64,000 bases of DNA from Selaginella tamariscina (lineage: Eukaryota > Streptophyta > Lycopodiopsida > Selaginellales > Selaginellaceae), in contig PUQB01000087.1 in the NCBI GenBank assembly GCA_003024785.1, positions 186,001-250,000 of the forward strand. The letters are read 5' to 3'. The number at the start of each line of letters is the position of its first letter. Position 1 is the stretch's first letter. Position numbers and translations under genes: made by a program. Below, piece after piece: positions 32,297 to 43,683 of the stretch. The notes under the pieces are model-generated. The model ran no database searches and had not been told where the DNA came from. It saw only the letters and a program-made list of their open reading frames with translations.

Positions 32297-32715
32297 CCTC
32301 AGTGCCAAGGTTCTAAATGAAAGCCTTTGGCTCCAAGGTAGGAACTCAATTCCAAAATCTTGGTACTGAGGTTTTCCAAACATAACCTCAACAGTGAGGT
32401 TGCAAGAAGTCAACCTTGAGGTCGAGGTTGTAGAAAACTCAACCTCGGCGTTGAGGTTCAATTTTCTATGGACAACCTCAACATTGAGGTTTAGATAGTT
32501 CCATTAACCTAGCCCCCAAGCCAAAAAAATGAAAAAAAAAAACCATTCAATCATATTCACCACAAAGTCATAAATCCTCGGTGACAAGGATTTAAGTTAT
32601 TCCCAATGCTTACAAACTTGCAAGAAAATAAAACAAAGCTCGGAGCTGAGGTTGGGAAGATCAAGTAGGCTAGAATATGACATAGGTACAAACTAGTTCA
32701 ACCTTGGCGCCAAGG
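32297..32715. repeat. Palindrome array 2
   Basis: Copies of the 14-bp palindrome start at 32297, 32324 (15-bp form), 32358, 32386, 32414, 32443, 32476, 32576, 32638 and 32702. The first seven are spaced 27-34 bp, then the spacing widens. The last copy, CCTTGGCGCCAAGG, is a perfect palindrome. The repeats often sit inside AACCTC...GAGGTT, extending the symmetry. Confidence 0.85.
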
Positions 32716-34373
32716 TATGGTGTTAATTACATCTACAAAGAGAAAGTTAGGGGGTTGTGAACAAAGATGACTGTATAAGCTAATGCATATGCATATGTGT
32801 GTATTTTGTGAAAGAGCGATATATGAAACATTAGAGAGAAGTGTGTGTGTCTTTGTTGAAAGAATGATAATCCAACTAACTTTCTAACTAGATTTGCAAA
32901 GAAAAAAACATACTTTTTATTTGCTTTAGCCTATTCCACAGAGTCAATTACATGAAGACATTATGAAGTATAAACACACAATGCATATGAGATAGACGTA
33001 TTCAGTTATTAAGAATGAAAGAGAATTGATGAAATTACCTTTTAAGGTAGCTAAGGTATCTCTTAGCTTGATCTGCAGTAGATTTTGATTTGCTTTATTA
33101 AAGAAGATGTTATTTTGATGAAAAAACCAATAGAATATATGTAAAAACCTATGAGAATGATCTATCATTTAAATAGATTGCCAAAGACAAGAATTTGAGG
33201 ATTGAATTGAAAAAATGAAAGAGAAGAACAATCACCACAAAACTAGAGAGAGAAGTCGCCCTAGATATGAGTGAACCCTAGACTTGTGCAAACCCTAATC
33301 GATGTTTGAACGCATGGCATAATGCATATTGGCACATATTATCCATGACACAAGATTACACATGTGCATATTGTAATATATAAAACGGGTTGTCATAATT
33401 CATTTATTATTGATATTTAATATGTATATTATATATTCATTTCAGTCATAACTCAGAGGGACATTCATTGTTTAATCATGTACCTCGATATGAAATCATT
33501 ACAATTTTAAAGTAATATAGAAAACTAATATTTTGCCTTAGAAAGATCTTTTAAACATTTATTATTAAATTAAATGACTTATTAGTGTCTTTATGGTTCC
33601 ATTAGACATTCCTTTGTTTGCATCATGTTTTTGCTTCTAATTCTCTACTTTTTAATTTCATGGCTTAAATTAACTTTTTTAAAATTGTTATAGACAATAT
33701 GCTTGTGACCCATGTTCCTTTCTTTAGTTCTATAGCTTTACTTTGCATGCTAATTTTAACATTCATAATTGATGCAAATTGCATGTTATGCAACATGTAT
33801 ATGACGATCTCACGTGGTTGATCACACTTTATTTTAAAAGTTACATATTTGATCTATCTATGGAAAAGGACTTTTTTGTGGCTTGAAACAAAGATATACC
33901 AATCATTGATGTAGACACTACATTAGGAGAATCAAAGAACCTGTAAGATGCCAAGATACTAAGGGTAAGTAAAATACGTTTATATATTTGGTTTTTTTTT
34001 CTTTTTAATAACTATGTTTGCAGATGATATTCAACATGATTTAAGCAATCCTTATTTGAAAATCACTCCATGATCACCTACTACAAAAGAATCAAATGGC
34101 AAGGTATGAACATTATAGTTGCAAGCTGTCCCAAAAGTAGTTCAAACATAATGTTACAATAGTTCCTTTAATAGTCGCAAGCTAGGACAAAATCAAAAGT
34201 TTTAGAGGTATATTTGCTATCGAGACCAAGAGTGGGTCCAGTATCTCTTAGGGAAGAGAAACTATGTTGCAAATACTGTGGTGCACATCTTGAATGCAGG
34301 AACATGTGCATTGCCACAAAGTATACTGTGGTTTCTTCATACACAACATTATCTTGTTTGGTTATACATATTG
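32716..34373. other. AT-rich gene-poor DNA
   Basis: No coding sequence, RNA gene or terminal repeat could be supported. Confidence 0.5.
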
Positions 34374-34381
34374 GAATGCAC

Positions 34382-35644
34382 CATAGTTACGAACACGAAC
34401 ACGGAACACGAACATGAGCCTTAGATTTAAGAACCCGACCATGGAACACGATCACGGCTCACGATGACTCACGAATATTCTAGTGAATATTAATGAATAT
34501 TCTAGTGAATATTCTAGCTCACACACAATCACTTTTATATTAACCATAATAAAATAAACCTTAATTAATTAATAAATATAAAACTCAAAGAAATAATGTG
34601 TATTTAAAGAAACATATACATGCCAAATTATGTATACATTAACCTTAAAAATGTGTTTTTATCATATATAAGCTGGTTGCCAAAACCTCTCTTATAAATA
34701 TGCTGCATTCTTCAAAAAAGAAATAAAATAAAATAAAATACATCATATACATGTCTAGCTTATATAAGAATATAATATTTGGATCATACTTACCGCTGAA
34801 CTTCCGAACGTTGCATACGTACGTGTTACAAACGGCGTTACGAACGGCAAATTTTCATTCGAACGACGTTTGGTTTCAGACCAACCGAACGTGACGTTTG
34901 GTTTCAGACCAACGAACGTGACAAACCCTAAAAAAAGTGAAAAGAAATTCTAAACTCCCACAAAGGTTCTTTCCTCTTGCCTCCTCTATTTGGAAGCATA
35001 ATAAATGATAAACCTAACTTAATGATAAACTTAATTTAAATTCATGGAAAGATTCAGAATCTTTAAAAGAGACATGATTCGAACCCGAACGTGTGTTACG
35101 AACGCGACGTTACGAACGCGTTACTAACGGCAAATTTTCACCCGAACGTGTTAATTGGTAACTATGATTTGGATATGTTGTACATATTATCTAAAACTCC
35201 ACGTTTTTACATGTTGTAGTTTAAATTTTATATAAATATATATGTGTGTGTGTGTTTATAAGTATTCTCATACATATATATGCAAATGTACATGATTATA
35301 TATACAAAATTACCATTGTCGTGAAGAAGGATGCTTTCACAGTGTTGGATTGTTGCGCCATGCTTGTTGTGCCTTGGATTGCTACGCCATGCTTGTTGTG
35401 CCTTGGATTGCTGCTGTCGTTCCTGTGTGATGCCGTGCGCCCTAAAGTATATTCAACTAAGAATATTCTAAACAGTTTTATGTTACGAACATGGGCCGTG
35501 ATCTCGGCCATGGTCACCGGGATCACGGCCCGTGTTCGTAACATAACACACTGTTCACGAACACGGCCGTAGGAACACGACCCATGGCCGTGTTTGTGAA
35601 ACACGGTGAACACGGCCGGGATCCCGGCCGTGTTCGTAACTATG
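34382..35644. mobile_element. hAT-like non-autonomous DNA transposon, 1263 bp
   Basis: Terminal inverted repeats CATAGTTACGAACACG (34382-34397) and its perfect complement at 35629-35644, flanked by an 8-bp target duplication GAATGCAC (34374-34381 and 35645-35652). Subterminal regions are crowded with CGAACACGG and CCGTGTTCG copies in both orientations, which could be transposase-binding sites. An 8-bp duplication with CA...TG ends is typical of hAT elements. No transposase ORF is inside. A second block of ACGAACGG/GAACGTG repeats (34800-35160) ends TTGGTAACTATG, which resembles a terminus and hints at a related nested copy. Confidence 0.85.
35338..35420. repeat. 33-bp tandem repeat inside the hAT-like element
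   Basis: About two and a half copies of a unit containing GCCATGCTTGTTGTGCCTTG, within the transposon interior. Confidence 0.75.
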
Positions 35645-35932
35645 GAATGCACAACCACCCAGTTTCTTCATGTCGAGTCACTGATGAAGAAGGTAGAAGA
35701 ACATGTTGCACTCACTCCCAGAGCTTCTACTGGAATGGTGATAATGATTATTGCATCCAACATTGTCTTTACTCAATTGATGGAAGACAGTATCTCTAGA
35801 GCCACAAAACTAAAGACATTTGAACTCAATGATATTCTGGAAGAACTTATTCCATTGACAAACAATCACATGTAAATCAATTAAATATTTCTTAACATTG
35901 AGTTAGTGGAACCAGATGCTAGCCTCAACGCC

Positions 35933-36159
35933 AAGGTCTGAAATTTAAAATTGAGCTTGCACTTCATCTATGTAATTGGCATCAAGGATAGGTTTGGCAA
36001 ACCTCGGTATTGAGGATTGGTGTAGACAACCTCGATGCCAAGGGCATATGTTCTTACAATTTGGGTGTAGAGGACATGTGTGGTGAAAACCTCAATGTTG
36101 AGGAAAGTTCTTGCAAACCTCGGCATCAAGTTTTCAAGAGCATTTCCTTGGTGCTAAGG
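35933..36159. repeat. Palindrome array 3, 28-bp period
   Basis: Copies of the 14-bp palindrome start at 35933, about 35974 (degenerate), 36002, 36030, about 36060 (degenerate), 36090, 36118 and 36146. From 35974 on the spacing is 28, 28, 30, 30, 28 and 28. The periodicity persists even through the two decayed copies. Confidence 0.85.
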
Positions 36160-37537
36160 TTGCAGTCATAATTTTGTTGCTCACTCTTGGAAAATTCTTT
36201 TTTGTTTGTATCCTAAGATAAAGAATGTTGTCCACAATGCGAAAAAGAAAACATCATGCACGTTAGAGGGATTAAATGATTTATTGCACAAAAAAATTGT
36301 TTACAATGGCCATTTTTGGAGTCTTTTATCCTTCATAGCCAAAGGTTTTTGGAAATACTACATGTATTCAAAATGTCCTCTTTTTGATCACACAAATAGA
36401 GTTTATGATTGAAGTATTATGGACATCTTCATCTATGATCATAAGTAAATGTTCGCTTATATTCAAGTAATTTTGACAATTGGATTATTTGATAGTTTGC
36501 AATCAATTTTGACAATTGGATTATTTGACAGTTTGCAATCAATACTGAAGGTGGCTGTTTGTGAAATGAAAATGGAGGATGTTGAGGCACACAAATTGTG
36601 TTGGAGAAAGCTGGTAGAGCTTGTTGTTTGGTAAAGCCACAAATTAAAGGATTCATGGGAGATGAGGCTATGGCTAGTTAGATTGCATTGAGAAACGTCT
36701 TCAGTGGTAATGTAGCATGTAAATGCGATTGTTATTTTCACTAGTGTATGAGCCTTCATCAACAAACAAAGAAGTACGTATAGCCATCTTCCTATCAAGA
36801 ACATGTGATGCTTGTTGAGGCGACTAGTTTTGAGGATCAATTGAAAATCTCTGACATGGTCCGTGTATTCTAGGGATCTAGAAATGCAATTGAGGGAGAC
36901 CTTTACAAGTTGAATACTTGGCTTGCTTGGTGGATGGAATGGAAAAATCATTAGAGCCGACATACACTAAAGGTACACAATTGACTTCATTTGATTTTGA
37001 CTATATTGTTTATTGACAAATACATGGTTTGGAGGAAGAAAAAACTTTGGTGCTAACAATAAACTTTGTTGAACCTGGTCATTCTAGTTAGTGATATAAT
37101 ACCAAGGTGGGGGACATGAAGGTGGACATTATAGAGGCCACTCATCCAGACCTTGTCAATGCAATTTTACAATGTTTAAGAGGCCATGCATCTTCTGTTG
37201 GACCACAATTGAACAAGACCATCAAAGAATGATCTAATTGCAAGATACTCAGCACAAACCAATAGCAAGATGGCAATGTCTAACATAATCAACCTAATCG
37301 AGAACATTTCTCCTGGAATAGGTATCTCACTTAGAAGCCAGGTAATTTAGAAGGAAACTAAACACTATAAGAGAAGTTTGTTTAGTCCAATGAAATAGAA
37401 TGACTTCCACATGTCGGAATACGAGTGCACCATTATGCCAAAATGAACCAAAGAGATTGCAAAAAACATGTTCTGTATGAAAACAAAACTTAATTTTGAA
37501 CAATTTAAAGCATGCACAACAATGGTGGTACATGAGC
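36160..37537. other. Gene-poor DNA left of the gypsy insertion
   Basis: Short broken ORFs only. Contains a 36-bp tandem duplication at 36471-36542. It was continuous with 43684 onward before the gypsy element inserted. Confidence 0.45.
36471..36542. repeat. 36-bp tandem duplication
   Basis: Two adjacent copies of TTTTGACAATTGGATTATTT plus 16 bases, differing at one position (GATAG versus GACAG). Confidence 0.95.
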
Positions 37538-38173
37538 TGTCATGACCCGATACAGGATACAGGATTCCGGATACAGGATATGGGTTGCAGGACTTTCCTA
37601 CAAAATTCCTACCAGGATTTCGGACACAGGATACGGTTGCAGGATATTCCTACAGGATATGCCTAGAGGATAAGGGACATGTGGACTCATCTTAGCCTCT
37701 GCATGCATGCAGTCACTTTGCATGCATGCAACCACTTTTAGCACTGATGCCTAGATTAGCTCTTGGAGTTGTGAGCATAAAAGCTCCGACCTAATTGTTG
37801 TACAATCAATTACTATCAACACCAGTCTTACTACGATCAATCTCGTCGTCTTGTCTTTTTCTTGTCTTGTTTCCTGTCCTGCTCCTGGATCCTATCCTGC
37901 TCCTGGATCCTATCCTGCTCCTGGATCCTATCCTGTTCCTGGATCCTGTCCTGCTTTTGTCTTGTTCCTGGATCCTGTCCTGCGCTTCCTGTCTTGCTCC
38001 CGGATCCTATCCTGATCCTGTCTTGCTCCCGGATCCTATCCTGATCCTGTCTTGCTCCTAGATCCGTCCTGTTCCTATTCCTAGTTCCTGTCCTGCTCTC
38101 GGTCCTACTCCTGAGTCAAGCCTTCCTGTCTTGAAATCCATTCTCTTCCTGGTTCCTGGATCGTGGCTTGACA
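37538..38173 (+). repeat. Gypsy 5' LTR with minisatellite
   Basis: Contains four copies of an 18-bp unit CCTGCTCCTGGATCCTAT (37878-37949) and a second 27-bp repeat (about 37991-38055). TATAAAA-like ATAAAAGC near 37780 may be the promoter element. Confidence 0.9.
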
Positions 38174-38265
38174 GTTTGATATAACTTCTTCATAGCTCTC
38201 CGTTTTCAGCTACCTTTTTTCCTTGATTCTTTTCCTTCGTTTTCCTCCTTTTTCTTTCATAGATC

Positions 38266-41200
38266 ATGGCTGATTTTGAGCGCTTTCAACGCGAGCACCA
38301 AATGTTGCTGCATGAGCTGGCCACTGTGCCAAGTGGTCACCGATCTGCAAGGTTCCACCAATGCGGCGCATGTAGCTGCTGATGCATCCTCCAAGGCTGC
38401 TGCGCAGGCTCTCTCTCAGGCATCGGTGGTTCCCTCTTCATCGAACTTTTCTTTGGAGCCAAAGTTAGCATGCCAAAAAGTTCAATGGAATCGTGCGATT
38501 TTCAAGGTTTCCTGAATCAGATCCGACTCTTGATCCGCATGCAACCACGTCGCTACTCGATGATGCTCAAAAGGTGGGTCTTTTGGCATCCTTACTAAGT
38601 GGATCTCCACGGGCTTGGGTTGCCCCCTTGCTGGAGCGTGACAACTCATTGATGGAAGACTTTGAAGGTTTCGTGGCTGCCTTTGAAGCCTGCTTTGGAG
38701 ATCCTGATAAGTACCGTTCTGCATGCACGAAGTTACGGAAGCTCACTAAGGATCCCGACCAGCTTCTGTCTATGCATCCGAATTTAGCAACTTTGCACGA
38801 ACATTCCATGGGACGAGACTGCATTGATTCACTTCCGTTTTGGGTTGAGGGATGACGTGAAGGAACCTTCTCCTTACGTTACCGGATGCCCAAACATTAG
38901 CGAGATCATGCAACAAGCTGTTCGTTGCAACAACCGTTTGTTCGAGTGTTCAGGAAAGATCCCGTCAGTTCCTGCAAACCAATCCTGCAGCTGTGGTACA
39001 TGTTCCTGCACCACCTTCTGGAGCAGTTCCTATGGAGGTTGAGAAATCCAAGCGTGGCTCTCTTTCCGCTGCTGAGAAGCAACGTCGCTACAGTGAGAAC
39101 CTGTGCTTGTATTGTGGTGGAGCAGGACACAAGGTGGCAGATTGTTATTAAAGCCAGGAACTTCAAGACACGTGAAGTTGAAGCTGAAGTTCAGTCGGAA
39201 AACTCCAATGTCCACTTCGTCTAGGAGCCGCGAAGTTGGACGTAGTGCAGGCTCCATTGGTGCTGCTCATACCATTCTATCACTTCAAGTTTCCTGTATA
39301 CATTCATTTTAATAATCGAGAGCTCAGGATTTGCCTGTTAAACACTGGTGCAAATGCATGCTTCATGGATGACATTTTTGCAACTCAACATGGCATTTCG
39401 GTGGTGAAGTTGAAGCGTGCAGTTCCTGTAGAAGTGGCCGATGGGCGTCTGATTGCTTCTGGCGCAGTTACCCATGCTACCGAACCTCTTATGCAGTCAG
39501 CACATTCAACTTACAATTTCCTTCAACTTGATCAAGACACGGTCGACTCCCATCATTTGGGCATGCCATGGTTCGTTATTGCAAATCCGCAGATCGACTG
39601 GAGGTCTAGGATGCTCACGTTTTCCTCTCCGACAGTTAGGATCAATCCTGTACCTTCCTATGTGCAGGATACATCCTTAGTATCTGAGGTAGTACAAGCT
39701 ACAGGATTGACCGTACCTATTCCTGTACCATGTTGAAGACTCCTCTCGACAGGATCACCTCATGTCAGTTCCTCAGCACATCCGCAGGCTCTCTCCACTC
39801 CTGATCCACCTCCTGTTGATTGTCAGCACATTCGCAAGCTTTCCCACTCCTGCGCAACCACGGACTCCTATACAGGATTCTTCCAATCCTGTACACTCGT
39901 CAACATCCATACAGGTTCTTCCCAATCCTGCCTCTTTCTATTACCCTGCTTCTGTTCCACCCCCCAAGATCCTTCCTCTTTTTCAGTCACAGCTCCCTCC
40001 TTCTCCTCTCCGAGTTCTTACCACTACCATGCATGAACTCGCCACTGATCCTGCTCCTTTCCACCTTTTTGCCTTTCAAGTAACTCCTACGTCCTCTTTA
40101 CCTTTCCTGTATCCGACTCTCCTGTTTTTCCTTCTCCTACTCCTTCTCCTTCTCCTCCTTCTTCCCTACCATCCAAGTACACGACTTTAAGGACGTTTTT
40201 GACAAGCACAAGGCTGCAGTTCTTCCTGTTCACAGGTCCTACGACTGTCCTATTGATCTTGCAAAGGAAAGACTCCACCGTTCGGACCGATTTATGCATT
40301 GTCACCCACAGAGTTGGAGGTTCTTCGTCAGTACATCGAGGACAACTTGGCATCCGGCTTCATTCGTCACTCAAAGTCCCCTGCAGGAGCACCTATCTTC
40401 TTTGTCAAGAAGAAGGATGGGAGTTTACGTTTGGTTGTGGACTACAGGGGTTTGAATCAAGTCACCATTCGGAATCGGTACCCGTTGCCATTGATCCCGG
40501 AACTTCTCGATCGGCTGCGAGGAGCAAAGGTGTTCACGAAGATCGACTTACGAGGGGCCTACAACCTTGTACGGATTCGTCCCGGCGATGAGTGGAAGAC
40601 TGCCTTTCGTACAAGGTATGGACACTTTGAGTACACGGTATGCCTTTCGGCCTTACCAATGCCCCAGCCGTGTTCCAACACATGGTGAACGACATCTTTC
40701 GTGACTTCTTGGACCAGTTTGTGGTGATCTACCTCGACGACATTTTGATTTTCTCCAAGGACCAGGCGGCACATGACAAGCATGTACGATAGTTCTAGAG
40801 CGGCTTCGCGAGCATGGCCTGTACGAAGTTGGAGAAGTGTTTTTTCGATAGGGATTCGTGGAGTTCTTGGGCTACATCGTCTCTCCTGCTGGCGTTTCCA
40901 TGGACATGCACAAGGTGAAGACCATCGTGGAGTGGGAGAGGCCCAAGTCGTACGAGATGTACAATGTTTCCTTGGCTTTGCAAACTTCTACAGGCGGTTC
41001 ATACAGGACTTCTCCAAGCGTGTACTTCCACTCACGGAACTCACCAAGCGCACAGGGCTTTTCTCTTGGTCCGACAAGGCGGAACACGCGTTCACAACAC
41101 TCAAGGAGCCTTCACGACAGCTCCGATTTTAGCACATCCTGACCCTTCTCATCCTTTCTTCATTGAAGCAGATGCCTCGGATTTTGCAGTAGGATCCGTC

Positions 41201-43130
41201 CTATCACAAGTTGGAGAAGACAAGTTGCTTCATCCTGTAGCTTTTCACTCTCGTAAGTTCCTTCGGCGAGATCAATTACGAGATTCATGACAAGGAACTC
41301 AAGGCCATTGTGGATTCGTTCGAGGAGTGGCGGCATTTCCTGGAAGGTGCTGCACATCCTGTACAAGTTCTTACGGATCACAAGAACCTGGAGTACTTTC
41401 AAACGGCTCGAGTTCTCAGTCGGCGACAGGCTAGGTGGGCGGAGTTCCTATCACGTTTTGACTTCGTCATCGTCTACAGGCCCGGTTTTGGAATGGCAAG
41501 GCGGACGCATTGTCTAGGCGCTCTTACCTTGCACCAAGCCCGGCGATCCTGCATTTGACTGTCAAAGGCAAGTGTTGTTGGGTCCTGATCGATTCCGGCT
41601 TGCGGCACTGCAGGTTCATCAGGCTCCAGCAAATTCAACACTCCTACAGGACGTCCGTTCGCAGTTGGCTACAGACGACTTGGCAAAGAATGTGTTCTCA
41701 CACATTCATCCTGACGTTGCAAGTTCCTCTTCCTCCAGTTCCCGTTCAGACTACAAGCTTTCACCATACAGGATGGACTCCTGTACCGGGAAGGTCTCCT
41801 GTACGTTCCTGTTGGTATTTCCAGGACTCGTGTGGTACAGGATTGTCATGATACCCCGGCTACAGGACATTTTGGTGTGGCCAAGACAGTGGAGTTGGTG
41901 ACTCGCAACTATTGGTGGCCTGGGTTGCGAGGTTTTGTGGAGAGGTTTGTACGGAGTTGTGACACTTGTAATAGGTCGAAGATGCCTCATCATGCACCCT
42001 CTGGTCTTCTTCGTCCTCTTCCTGTTCCTTCTGCTCCTTGGAGATCCATTTCTATGGATTTCCTCACAGATCTTCCTCCTTCTCGTGGATTCGATGCAGT
42101 TCTTGTGGTGGTTGACCGTTTCACTAAGCAGGCTCATTTCCTACCCTGCAACAAGACAGCTACAGGTCAGACAACTGCTGAGTTGGTGATCCGTGAAGTG
42201 TTCCGACATCATGGTCTTCCTGAGAGCATTGTTTCCGATCGAGGTCCACAATTCATGTCCAAGTTTTGGCGAGAGCTTCTTCGGAGTCTACAGGTTAAAG
42301 CGGATCTTTCTTCAGGATATCATCCGCAAACTGATGGGCAGTCCGAACGCACAATTCAGACCTTGGAACAGTATCTTGTTGCTTCATCAGTTACCAGCAG
42401 GACAACTGGTTGGACCTTCTTCCAATGGCGGAGTTTGCCTACAACAACTCCGTTCACGCATCTACAGGACAGACACCTTTCTTTGCTCTTACAGGCCACC
42501 ATCCACGTTTTGACTTTGCTCCTCCCGCTTCTCCTTCTTCCGCTCCTGCAGTACAGGATCGTCTCAGCATCTTCGTCAGGTACAGGATGATCTCCAGGTT
42601 CATCTTCAGCAGGCACAGGAACGATACAAGCATCATGCTGATGCTCACCGTCAGCCGGCACCTGCATACAAGATTGGTGATCTCGTGTGGCTTCTTCGTC
42701 GACACATTCGCACCAACAGGCCTTCTTCTAAGTTGGATTTTCAACGATTGGGCCCTTACAGGATCGTGGCGGAGGTAAATCCTGTAGCTTTCCGACTCGA
42801 GTTACCATCCACGGTGAAACTTCATCCTGTGTTTCACACCTCCTTGTTGGAGCCGTATCATCCTTCTTCTCTTCCCGGTCGTGTTTCTTCTCCTCCCCCT
42901 CCTGTGGTCATTGACACTGAACCTGAGTACGAAGTTGCAGCCATCCTTGATTCTCGTCTTCATCGCCGCCAACTCCAATACTTGGTGATTGGAAAGGTTA
43001 TTTGCCTACTGATCGCACTTGGGAACCTGCATCCAACTTACTCCATGCTTCTTCCAAGTTGCTGCCTTCCATCGGCATTATCCTGCTAAACCAGGTCCCA
43101 AGACTCGTGGAACTCGTCTTTAGGGAGGAG
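38266..43130 (+). pseudogene. Chromovirus Gag-Pol with chromodomain, frame-broken
   Basis: Gag starts MADFERFQREHQMLLHELA at 38266. A zinc knuckle CLYCGGAGHKVADC lies near 39105. The protease-like LLNTGANACFMDD is at about 39335-39375; the usual DSG/DTG Asp is read here as Asn. A proline-rich linker spans 39740-40180. RT includes [40 protein letters not shown] and [11 protein letters not shown] (about 40730-40765). RNase H shows [14 protein letters not shown], integrase has RSCDTCNRSK and GYHPQTDGQSERTIQTLEQY, and the C-terminus has LHPVFHTSLLEPYHPSSLPG. A chromodomain follows (YEVAAILDSRLHRRQLQYLV, then a frame break, then WKGYLPTDRTWEPASNLL). The frame switches many times; some breaks are single lost bases and may be assembly error. 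Confidence 0.88.
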
Positions 43131-43134
43131 GTGC

Positions 43135-43678
43135 TGTCATGACCCGATACAGGATACAGGATTCCGGATACAATATGGGTTGCAGGATTTCCTACAGGAT
43201 ATTCCTACAGGATTCCGGACACAGGATACGGTTGCAGGATATTCCTACAGGATATGCCTAGAGGATAAGGGACATGTGGACTCATCTTAGCCTGCATGCA
43301 TGCAGTCACTTTGCATGCATGCAACCACTTTTAGCACTGATGCCTAGATTAGCTCTTGGAGTTGTGAGCATAAAAGCTCCGACCTAATTGTTGTACAATC
43401 AGTTACTATCAACACCAGTCTTACTACGATCAATCTCTCTTGTCTTGTTCTTGTCTTGTTTCTTGTCCTGCTTGGATCCTGTCCTGCTTCTGTCTTGTTC
43501 CTGGATCCTGTCCTGCACCTTCCTGTCTTGCTCCCGAATCTTATCCTGATCATGTTTGCTCCTAGATCCGTCCTGTTCCTATTCCTAGTTCCTGTCCTGC
43601 TCTCGGTCCTACTCCTGAGTTAAGCCTTCCTGTCCTTGGAATCCGTTCTCTTCCTAGTTCCTGGATCGTGGCTTGACA
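43135..43678 (+). repeat. Gypsy 3' LTR
   Basis: Same boundaries as the 5' LTR but lacks most of the 18-bp repeat units. Confidence 0.93.
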
Positions 43679-43683
43679 TGAGC

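Larger units (their letters stand above)
37538..43678 (+). mobile_element. Ty3/gypsy chromovirus, complete but frame-broken
   Basis: LTRs are 37538-38173 (636 bp) and 43135-43678 (544 bp), starting TGTCATGACCCG and ending GTGGCTTGACA. The 5-bp target duplication TGAGC is at 37533-37537 and 43679-43683. A polypurine tract (GGGAGGAGGTGC) precedes the 3' LTR. The sequence after the 5' LTR (GTTTGATATAAC) is not the initiator-Met primer site usual in plants. Coding order is Gag, protease, RT, RNase H, integrase, chromodomain. Numerous single-base frame changes interrupt it. The LTR length difference comes largely from minisatellite units in the 5' LTR. Confidence 0.95.
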
